NCBI GenBank assembly: GCA_027943745.1
Contig: AP025763.1
Span: 1,736,001-1,800,000 of the forward strand
DNA: 64,000 nt
DNA from: Neptuniibacter victor
GTDB taxonomy: Bacteria; Pseudomonadota; Gammaproteobacteria; Pseudomonadales; Balneatricaceae
Direction: 5' to 3'
This document shows, one piece after another, positions 8,985 to 15,790 of the stretch. The position numbers and the translations under genes are program-made. Position 1 is the first letter of the stretch. Each line of letters begins with the position of its first letter. Below the pieces are notes generated by a model, which saw only the letters and a list, made by a program, of their open reading frames with translations, searched no databases and was not told where the DNA came from.

Positions 8985-9302
8985 TTACTCGCAACAAGTT
9001 GTAGATGAATGCGTTTTTGATTCGAACGCTGTGAGATTGCCTTGATAGGCGTTTTCGATAACGTTAAGACACCAGGTCGGGAGTGCCGGATTTATACGGT
9101 AATAGACCCACTTCCCCTTTCGTTGGTCACTCAATACTTCACACTTTCTGAGCTGTGCTAAGTGTCTCGAAATCTTTGGTTGACTTAGATCTAAGTGTTC
9201 GATGAATTCACAGACACATAATTCGTCATGTTGTTGCAGTAACATAACCAATTGAAAGCGCGTTTCATCAGCCAAGCATTTAAAAAAAGATGTGTGTTTC
9301 AT
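8985..9302 (-). CDS. arsR: ArsR-family arsenic-responsive repressor
   Basis: This is a winged-helix repressor of 105 residues. The metalloid-binding motif ELCVCEFIEHL (Cys29 and Cys31) lies at the start of the recognition region and is followed by LSQPKISRHLAQLR, the DNA-reading helix. A further CC pair at residues 103-104 is a possible third As(III) ligand. It is the first gene of arsR-gapdh-arsJ and starts 14 bases from a paired-palindrome operator at 9316-9337, so autoregulation is very likely. Because As(III), not As(V), usually induces such repressors, an arsenate reductase must act elsewhere in the genome or the inducer is different. Confidence 0.93.
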   Translation of the reverse strand: MKHTSFFKCLADETRFQLVMLLQQHDELCVCEFIEHLDLSQPKISRHLAQLRKCEVLSDQRKGKWVYYRINPALPTWCLNVIENAYQGNLTAFESKTHSSTTCCE

Positions 9303-9315
9303 AGTCGATATATTT

Positions 9316-9337
9316 CATATATGAATTTCCATATATG
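9316..9337 (-). promoter_or_regulatory. Probable ArsR operator
   Basis: Two copies of the self-complementary octamer CATATATG (9316-9323 and 9330-9337) are separated by 6 bases. The whole forms an inverted repeat of the ArsR/SmtB type, immediately upstream of arsR, where it would overlap the promoter. Confidence 0.7.
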
Positions 9338-9392
9338 TTGATTCAAAACAGAACGATATTCAAGTAACAAATTGAGAAAATTTTGCGCAAAT

Positions 9393-9415
9393 AAAAAAGC
9401 CCCTGTAGTAGGGGC
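9393..9415 (-). terminator. Rho-independent terminator downstream of pheA
   Basis: Read on the minus strand, GCCCC (9415-9411) and GGGGC (9403-9399) form a stem around a 7-base loop and are followed by a run of six T (9398-9393). It separates the pheA transcript from the arsR promoter. Confidence 0.8.
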
Positions 9416-9475
9416 AAATGCGTTAACTCATGGCGAGGCCAGAGTTGAAGATGGGATGCAGCTGAATGGTATATA
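9393..9475 (-). ncRNA. Candidate small RNA or structured 3' UTR
   Basis: On the minus strand a compact hairpin (9446-9425: AACTC and GAGTT, with inner TGGC/GCCA) stands just before the terminator at 9415-9393, more than 180 bases downstream of the pheA stop. A TATATA sequence at about 9469-9474 could be a -10 element, giving an RNA of about 75 bases. No similarity to a known RNA is recognised. It could equally be the untranslated tail of the pheA mRNA. Confidence 0.3.
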
Positions 9476-9630
9476 AAGCCAGAACGCTTAAGTCCGGATT
9501 ATTCAACTGCTGTTAAATTATGTAACGATTTTGTGCGGTGCGTCATTAAGCTTTAGTTTCGATTTTTAGCTATTAATTCATACTTTTGAGTAAAGAAAGC
9601 ATTGAATTAATAAGGTTTCTCGATACGAAG

Positions 9631-10497
9631 CTATTCAATAATGTGATCGTCTTCTGAGCGGAACGGGTGCCAAGGGTATGTGCCCATTATTCTGACGTCT
9701 TTGGCAAAAAAATCGAGTTCTTGCAAAGCATACCTCATCGCTTTTTGCTCAGGGTGACCTTCGACATCAAGATGGAAGCTGGTCGCTGTCATTGTGTCTG
9801 AAGCCATATAACTTTCAAGTTTAAGCATGTTTACACTATTGGTTGAGAAGCCGCCGAGTGCTTTATACAGTGCTGCGGGCATGTTTCTTACCGTAAACAT
9901 AATCGATGTCATATATCGGATGTTTTTATCGAGAGTAGGCATGTGACTATCACGCGCCAGAATCATGAACCGAGTCGTATTTCCTGACTTGTCTTGGAAG
10001 TTTTCGCGTATCACTTCAAGATCATATAGCTCTGCCGCTAAACTGGAGGCGATGGCTGCATGTCCCGGTGTTTGGTTCTTGCTCAGTTCCGATGCTGCAC
10101 CCGCGGTATCGAGGCTTGCGATGGGCTGAATACCCAACTCATTAATATGGCCATCGCATTGTGCTAACGCTTGAGGATGAGATGCGACGGTGACAATTGA
10201 TTCAATAGCGGTGCCTTTTGGCGCGAGTAGGCAGTGATTAACGGGCTCGAAATGTTCACCAACAATGTGGAGTTTCGTTTTGGGCATTAATCGATAGATC
10301 TCTTCAACACGACCAGCGGTTGAGTTCTCTAAAGGGATCATGGCAAGTCTGGCTTTGCCACTATCGACCATAAACATCGCATCAGCAAAAGTGTTGCAGG
10401 CTTGTGCTTGTAACTCAGGGTGGGCTTTACGGCAAGAAAGGTGAGAATATGCCCCTGGTACGCCTTGGTAGGCAATTATTGCTGGTAACTCTGTCAT
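9631..10497 (-). CDS. pheA: Monofunctional prephenate dehydratase, alphaproteobacterial style
   Basis: The enzyme converts prephenate to phenylpyruvate for phenylalanine synthesis. The catalytic domain (about residues 5-185) opens with AYQGVPGAYSH and closes with the GNTTRFMIL motif; an ACT domain follows, with KLESYM in place of the usual ESRP phenylalanine-binding motif. There is no chorismate mutase domain, unlike the bifunctional P-protein typical of gammaproteobacteria. Segments such as MIPLENSTAGRVEEI and PAALYKALGGFSTNSVNM are close to what I know of alphaproteobacterial enzymes. It stands alone, divergent from the dctB-like gene. It may be a second copy beside a standard pheA elsewhere. 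Confidence 0.88.
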   Translation of the reverse strand: MTELPAIIAYQGVPGAYSHLSCRKAHPELQAQACNTFADAMFMVDSGKARLAMIPLENSTAGRVEEIYRLMPKTKLHIVGEHFEPVNHCLLAPKGTAIESIVTVASHPQALAQCDGHINELGIQPIASLDTAGAASELSKNQTPGHAAIASSLAAELYDLEVIRENFQDKSGNTTRFMILARDSHMPTLDKNIRYMTSIMFTVRNMPAALYKALGGFSTNSVNMLKLESYMASDTMTATSFHLDVEGHPEQKAMRYALQELDFFAKDVRIMGTYPWHPFRSEDDHIIE

Positions 10498-10637
10498 AGT
10501 TGTAGGTCTATCAATATAAATCGGAGCGCATATTATTACACATACCGTATGAGTCTGTTACTGTCACATGGTTTTAATTATTTGTTTAACTTGTTATAAA
10601 GCAAGAATATCTCCTCTTCTGCGAGCGCTTATTTCCT

Positions 10638-12725
10638 ATGATTCAACGCTTACTGATTGCGCTTGTCTTTCTACTTTGCACCCTTGTTTTTACATGGCAG
10701 GTAGTCAGTCTTACACGAGATTGGACATTACAAAAACTGCATCAACAGGGCTCTGATGAGCTTTTGCAGGTCATTACGCAATTAAGAAATGCGTTAGATG
10801 AATATAGGTATCTGCCTTTTCTTATCTCGCAGGATACAGATGTTAAAGGGTTGTTGGATCAACCAACGCCTGAAATTGGCAAGGAAGTTAGTCTTTACCT
10901 TGAGCAAACCAATTTAGTGGCCGGGTCATCATCATTGTTTGTTCTAAATGACCAAGGTAAGGCTTTGGCATATAGTCATTGGCGTGATGAGAAGGACTTT
11001 TTTCTAGGTTCTCATCAACAGCAACTCTACTACCAACAAGCTCAGAACGGCCATCGAGGTAGACAATTCAGTCTTAATGTTGCAACGGAAAGGCCTGCCT
11101 ATTTTCTTTCGTCGCCGATCTATGACGGTACGCGTTTTACCGGGGCCGCCGTTGTTCGTATTGAAGTACAACAACTCGTCAATAAATTGCGCTCCACCGG
11201 CAATGTATTATTAAGTAACTCTGCAGGTGTTTTATTTTTCACAACAGGCCCATTTCGCCTTTTTAATGCAGTAGAGCCTCAAGCGAGAGTTTCCTTCTTG
11301 GATCTCAGTGATGGTGTAAGAACATCGACATGGGAGAAGGATGAACATCGTTGGTTAGCACGTTCGGTTACCTTAGATGATCTGGAGTGGCGAGTAACCG
11401 TATTAAGCGATACTGAAATAGTGAAGCGAAACGTTAGGAATGCATCCCTGTTCTCATTTGGGGGCTGTATCGCTTTTGGACTGCTTGGGCTTCTATTTCG
11501 CGAGCGGCATCTCAAAATTCGCTCTCAAAATGAGACGAGACAAGCGTTAGCGCGAAATGAAGCACAGCAAAAATCGATCATCAATCACGCACAGGTTGGG
11601 CTCTTTCTAGTGGATAGTAAGGGGTTGATCTCCTTTGCTAACGAGATGGCGTTGCAGCAGTTTTCAGTGTCAATGGGGCTTATTATTAGCAGGCCATTAA
11701 CAGAACTATTAGCGGCAGATGATACGCCATTAGACCGCCTTCTCAGTCGATTGGAGTGGGAAGGGTTTTCTCCTTTGATAGGGTACGAATCGGTTGGGTT
11801 AAGAGGGGACAGTACTGAGTTTCCTGTGATGATTTCTGTTAGAAAAATGCAAGCGCTAGAGCATGCTTCAAATGATATTTCTTCATCGAGGGCAACGGCC
11901 AAACAGTTCATTGTGACAATCATTGATATTTCACGGCGCAAGGGCCTAGAACTGCAACTGAAACGTGCTAATGAATCCCTAGAACATAAGGTTGAAGAGC
12001 GCACCCAGGCGCTACGCGAAGCACAAAACGAATTAGTCCAAGCAGGCAAAATGGCGGCATTAGGGCGGATGTCTACGGCGGTTGCTCATGAGCTAAATCA
12101 GCCTTTGACAGCGATCCGAAACTACCTCGCAATATGTAAACAGTTGCTAGGGCAGCCGCAGTTGCTTTCAGAAAGCCTGAGAGAAGTTGATGATTTAACA
12201 CAACATATGGCGGAAATCACATCACAACTGAAAACCTATGCCTATAAAAAACCTGAGGAAAAGCAGCCAGTATCGATGCAGATGGTCATCGAACACTCAT
12301 TGCATCTCTTTTTAAAAAGGATTGATGAAGAGAACGTTATTTTATCTACGATCGTTCCTGAGGAATTGATATACGTACTGGGTGATAATGCACGCCTAGA
12401 GCAAGTAATTGTTAATCTGATAAAAAATGCGTTAGATGCGATGAGCGATGCTAGTGTTAGAAAGTTATCTATCGAATTGGCAGATCAAGATGGGGTTACT
12501 ATCACCGTTAGTGATTCTGGCAAAGGTATTGATGAGGGGGTTCGACATAGTTTATTTGATCCCTTTGTCACTTCAAAGAAAATGGGTGATGGTTTAGGGC
12601 TAGGGTTAGCCATTGTGAAATCTATATTACGTGACCTTGATGGTGATGTTCAGGTTACAGATAGCTGTTTCGGTGGTGCATGTTTTACCGTTATTTTACC
12701 TAGTGTCACTGAGAGGCATAAATAG
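10638..12725 (+). CDS. dctB: DctB-type sensor histidine kinase
   Basis: This membrane sensor probably detects a dicarboxylate and phosphorylates the response regulator that follows. A first membrane helix (residues 3-22) and a second near residues 272-287 enclose a periplasmic region of about 250 residues that fits a double Cache domain. A PAS domain follows, then a coiled segment, the HisKA box with the phospho-acceptor His in AVAHELNQPLTAIRNY, and an ATPase domain with NLIKNALDAM, DSGKGI and GLGLGLAIVKS. The length of 695 residues is somewhat longer than classical DctB because of the extra PAS domain. The regulator gene starts 6 bases downstream. The TRAP transporter beyond it is the likely target. 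Confidence 0.88.
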   Translation: MIQRLLIALVFLLCTLVFTWQVVSLTRDWTLQKLHQQGSDELLQVITQLRNALDEYRYLPFLISQDTDVKGLLDQPTPEIGKEVSLYLEQTNLVAGSSSLFVLNDQGKALAYSHWRDEKDFFLGSHQQQLYYQQAQNGHRGRQFSLNVATERPAYFLSSPIYDGTRFTGAAVVRIEVQQLVNKLRSTGNVLLSNSAGVLFFTTGPFRLFNAVEPQARVSFLDLSDGVRTSTWEKDEHRWLARSVTLDDLEWRVTVLSDTEIVKRNVRNASLFSFGGCIAFGLLGLLFRERHLKIRSQNETRQALARNEAQQKSIINHAQVGLFLVDSKGLISFANEMALQQFSVSMGLIISRPLTELLAADDTPLDRLLSRLEWEGFSPLIGYESVGLRGDSTEFPVMISVRKMQALEHASNDISSSRATAKQFIVTIIDISRRKGLELQLKRANESLEHKVEERTQALREAQNELVQAGKMAALGRMSTAVAHELNQPLTAIRNYLAICKQLLGQPQLLSESLREVDDLTQHMAEITSQLKTYAYKKPEEKQPVSMQMVIEHSLHLFLKRIDEENVILSTIVPEELIYVLGDNARLEQVIVNLIKNALDAMSDASVRKLSIELADQDGVTITVSDSGKGIDEGVRHSLFDPFVTSKKMGDGLGLGLAIVKSILRDLDGDVQVTDSCFGGACFTVILPSVTERHK

Positions 12726-12731
12726 AGCATT

Positions 12732-14123
12732 ATGAGTAAATCTGATCCAATTAACGTCGATGTGCGTGGCACCGTTTTACTGGTTGATGATGAAGCGATG
12801 GTAAGGCGTTCAACTGAGAAATGGCTTGAAATGGCTGGCTTCGAAGTGATTGGCTGTGAGAGCGCGAAACAGGCGCTGACATACATTTCTGAATCTTTTA
12901 GAGGAATTGTAGTAAGTGATGTAAAAATGCCTGAAATGGATGGTCTTGAATTGATGTCTTCCATTGTCGCTGATATCCCCGGATTGCCCGTGGTGCTAGT
13001 GACTGGGCATGGCGATGTTGATATGGCCATTTCTGCAATGCGAAAAGGGGCATATGACTTTATTGAAAAGCCTTTTAATCCAGAGCGTTTGGTCGAAACT
13101 ATTCAAAGAGCTTGTGAGAAGCGACGCTTGATGTTGGAAAATCTGCGTTTGCAGCAGCATTTAGCATCCTCTAGCGGTATAGATAAACGCCTTATTGGCA
13201 TTTCGCCACGTATTCAACGCTTAAAGCAGGAGATCATTACACTTGCTGATCTCGATACTAATGTCATAATTTATGGTGAAACCGGGACAGGTAAAGAGTT
13301 AGTCGCACAATCACTCCACGAGTTTAGTCATCGAAGAAGCGGACACTTTGTTCCAATTAATTGTGGCGCAATCCCTGAGTCTCTTATTGAAAGCGAGTTG
13401 TTTGGTCATGAGGCGGGGGCTTTTACCGGTGCGTCCAAACGGCGGATAGGTAAATTTGAATATGCTGATTGCGGCACACTCTTTCTCGATGAGATTGAAA
13501 GTATGCCTTTGCATCTGCAGATTAAGCTTTTGCGAGCGCTACAAGAGGGTGTCATTGAGCGTTTAGGTGGAAACAAATTAATCCCAGTTAATCTTCGAGT
13601 CATTGCTGCAGCAAAGACAGACCTTCGCGAAGAGGAGAAGTTTCGTGAGGATCTCTTTTATCGCTTAAATGTTGCACAGCTACATATTCCAGCGTTAAGA
13701 GATCGTTTGGAAGACGCGCCTCTTTTGTTTGAGCACTATGTGGGGATGACAGCGCAAAGTCATCAACGTGATCAACGCACACTACCTGAGCAAGATATAC
13801 GGACGTTACAAAGCTATCAGTGGCCAGGAAACGTGCGTGAATTAAAAAATGTTGCGATGAGGTATGCGTTGGACCTGAGGATGTCAGTTGCTGATATTCT
13901 ATTTCCAGAAGACCATCTCTCTAATCAGCTTGATATTAGCGCTGATCCGACCCAGCCTCTAGCAGTACAAGTTGCTGTTTTTGAAGCAGAGGTGATTAAG
14001 TTAGCCTTGTCTACCTATGAAGGTAATATCAAATTGGTCATGGAGGCATTAGATCTGCCTAGACGAACACTCAATCAAAAGATGTCTAAATATGGTTTAA
14101 ACCGCTCGGACTATACAGGATAA
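12732..14123 (+). CDS. dctD: DctD-type sigma-54-dependent response regulator
   Basis: This activator drives RpoN promoters after phosphorylation. The receiver domain has the acidic pair Asp19-Asp20 and the phospho-acceptor Asp63 (SDVKMPEMDG). The central AAA+ domain has Walker A GETGTGKE and the sigma-54 contact loop GAFTGA, with TLFLDEIES as Walker B. A Fis-type helix-turn-helix ends the protein (EGNIKLVMEALDLPRRTLNQ). It is co-transcribed with the sensor kinase. A GG-N10-GC promoter lies 365 bases downstream, before the TRAP receptor gene, with a long palindrome in between, so control of that operon is strongly suggested. Confidence 0.92.
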   Translation: MSKSDPINVDVRGTVLLVDDEAMVRRSTEKWLEMAGFEVIGCESAKQALTYISESFRGIVVSDVKMPEMDGLELMSSIVADIPGLPVVLVTGHGDVDMAISAMRKGAYDFIEKPFNPERLVETIQRACEKRRLMLENLRLQQHLASSSGIDKRLIGISPRIQRLKQEIITLADLDTNVIIYGETGTGKELVAQSLHEFSHRRSGHFVPINCGAIPESLIESELFGHEAGAFTGASKRRIGKFEYADCGTLFLDEIESMPLHLQIKLLRALQEGVIERLGGNKLIPVNLRVIAAAKTDLREEEKFREDLFYRLNVAQLHIPALRDRLEDAPLLFEHYVGMTAQSHQRDQRTLPEQDIRTLQSYQWPGNVRELKNVAMRYALDLRMSVADILFPEDHLSNQLDISADPTQPLAVQVAVFEAEVIKLALSTYEGNIKLVMEALDLPRRTLNQKMSKYGLNRSDYTG

Positions 14124-14157
14124 CTTTTTAATTATCTGATAATAAAGGAGTTTATCT

Positions 14158-14177
14158 ATAGGCCGAAATTTGCCTAT
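14158..14177 (+). terminator. Weak hairpin downstream of the dctD-like gene
   Basis: ATAGGC (14158-14163) pairs with GCCTAT (14172-14177) around an 8-base loop. The bases after it are only partly T-rich, so termination is uncertain. Confidence 0.3.
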
Positions 14178-14374
14178 GCACTTTATTTTCTATCAAATAT
14201 ACGGGTTAATCTGCCGTAAAATTGTTTATAGAAATCGTTATAAACTTTTTTAATACTTTATCAGCTCTAAAGTTAAGCTTTAGCCATTAACAAAGGGCAT
14301 TATTTTCCCTCAATGCACTTAGATTGCTTCCATTATCCACCTTTAATCTCAACAAACGTCATTTCATTTAAATC

Positions 14375-14422
14375 GGCAGTTTTTTGCTTATTACGAACGA
14401 TTTCGATAAGCAAAAAATTGCC
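14375..14422. promoter_or_regulatory. 48-bp near-perfect palindrome, probable activator (UAS) site
   Basis: A 17-base arm at 14375-14391 matches the reverse complement of 14406-14422 with one mismatch. The inner loop holds a further 4-bp inverted repeat, CGAA (14394-14397) and TTCG (14402-14405). The centre lies about 115 bases upstream of the expected sigma-54 transcript start, the usual distance for DctD/NtrC-type enhancers. It is the main feature of the otherwise gene-free stretch 14124-14555. An alternative is a transcript hairpin, but no terminal T run follows it. Confidence 0.6.
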
Positions 14423-14486
14423 TATCTATCACTTAAATTATGTTGGTTGTTTTATAAATCCTTTTAAAACAAAGCCGTTAAGTGTT

Positions 14487-14502
14487 TGGCATGCGGTTTG
14501 CT
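14487..14502 (+). promoter_or_regulatory. sigma-54 promoter of the TAXI-TRAP operon
   Basis: TGGCAT (14487-14492) and TTGCT (14498-14502) are 5 bases apart, with GG and GC exactly 10 bases apart. Only the sixth base of the -24 element differs from consensus. The expected start is near 14513, about 43 bases before the receptor gene. A sigma-54 activator is encoded just upstream. Confidence 0.8.
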
Positions 14503-14555
14503 ATTAGTTTGGTGTTAAGTTTTTTAAATGAGAATTTTTTAAGAAGGGTCCGAGG

Positions 14556-15584
14556 ATGACAATAACAAAACGAACTTTCATTAAAGGCATCGGTCTTGCG
14601 CTTGCGGTTAGCACAGCGATGGGTACAGCAGGAATAGCACAAGCAGCTGAAAAACGGTCCTATATTTTAGCAACGGCTTCAACAGGTGGTACTTATTATC
14701 CTGTAGGTGTTGCTTTAGCTACCTTAAGTAAAGTGAAGCTGGAACCAAAATATAAAATCTCTATGTCGGCAATCAACTCTGCGGGTTCTGGTGAAAACGT
14801 TAAACTATTGAGTGAAAATGAAGCTCAGTTCGCGATTCTTCAGGGGCTATACGGTGCCTGGGCTTGGAATGGGGAAGGTAGCCTTAAACAGTCTGGCGCT
14901 CAAAAAAATCTCCGTTCAGTCACTATGCTTTGGCAGAACGTTGAGCAGTTTGTTGTGAAAAGCGATTATGCTAAAAGTGGCACGATTGCTGATATTAATG
15001 CCTTTACAGATAAGAAGTTTTCGATTGGTAAGAAAAATTCAGGAACCGAAGGTTCTGGGCGCACAATATTGGGCAATCTAGATGTTAAAACAGATAGCTT
15101 TAATCTAGCGCATATGGGCTACGGTGCGTCTGCTGATGCACTGCAGAACGGCACCATTGAAGGAATGAATATCCCTTCCGGTGTGCCTACCTCAGCTATT
15201 ACACGTGCATACGCAGCGCTAGGTAGTGATATTACTGTACTGAATTTTACCGACGAGCAGATCAAGCAAGCCAACGGTGGTTATAAACTTTGGACTCGCT
15301 ATGTTATCCCCGCGAATACCTATCCAGGACAAACCAAAGATATTAAAACGATGGCGCAGCCAAACTTCTTAGCGGTTCGTGATGACGTATCAGAAGAGGA
15401 TGTGTACCTATTAACGAAAACAGTTTATGAAAACCTTCCATTCTTAAACGGCATTCATAAAGCGACCAAAGCGATGGCATTAGAAAAAGCAATTGCAGGA
15501 TTACCTGTACCTTTGCATGCGGGTGCTGCGCGTTTTTATAAAGAGATGGGAATTGAAATACCTAAGCACTTAATGGCTAATTAA
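14556..15584 (+). CDS. TRAP transporter solute receptor, TAXI family
   Basis: This periplasmic receptor delivers substrate to the membrane component encoded next. The signal sequence KRTFIKGIGLALAVS ends at AQA-AE and resembles a Tat signal (KR-x-FIK). The mature start SYILATASTGGTYYPVGVALA is the TAXI signature, and the receptor has the usual 340 residues. AAGGG at 14544-14548 sets the start. Characterised TAXI receptors bind glutamate or related dicarboxylates; the gene for L-2-hydroxyglutarate oxidase in the same run suggests a C5 dicarboxylate such as 2-hydroxyglutarate, 2-oxoglutarate or glutamate. A strong hairpin directly follows, so the receptor is probably made in excess over the permease. 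Confidence 0.92.
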   Translation: MTITKRTFIKGIGLALAVSTAMGTAGIAQAAEKRSYILATASTGGTYYPVGVALATLSKVKLEPKYKISMSAINSAGSGENVKLLSENEAQFAILQGLYGAWAWNGEGSLKQSGAQKNLRSVTMLWQNVEQFVVKSDYAKSGTIADINAFTDKKFSIGKKNSGTEGSGRTILGNLDVKTDSFNLAHMGYGASADALQNGTIEGMNIPSGVPTSAITRAYAALGSDITVLNFTDEQIKQANGGYKLWTRYVIPANTYPGQTKDIKTMAQPNFLAVRDDVSEEDVYLLTKTVYENLPFLNGIHKATKAMALEKAIAGLPVPLHAGAARFYKEMGIEIPKHLMAN

Positions 15585-15593
15585 GTGTGTAGG

Positions 15594-15644
15594 GGAACTA
15601 TAAAGTAAAAGATTGGTCATCTTTATAGTTCCTTTCTGTTTTAT
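15594..15644 (+). terminator. Partial terminator between receptor and permease genes
   Basis: A perfect 12-base stem (15594-15605 with 15621-15632) encloses a 15-base loop and is followed by a T-rich tract. Its place inside an operon suggests attenuation: much receptor, little permease. Confidence 0.75.
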
Positions 15645-15790
15645 ATGTTCAACCCGATGCAGGCTTAGCTACCAGCGAGGTTAAGTCTGCATCACCCTAA
15701 TTCACCATCACTTTTCTAAATAGTTTTTTCTGCTCTTATGCAGAAGATACGGTGAAGTGTGGAAAAAGCAGATGTTCGAGCGAATCAATT

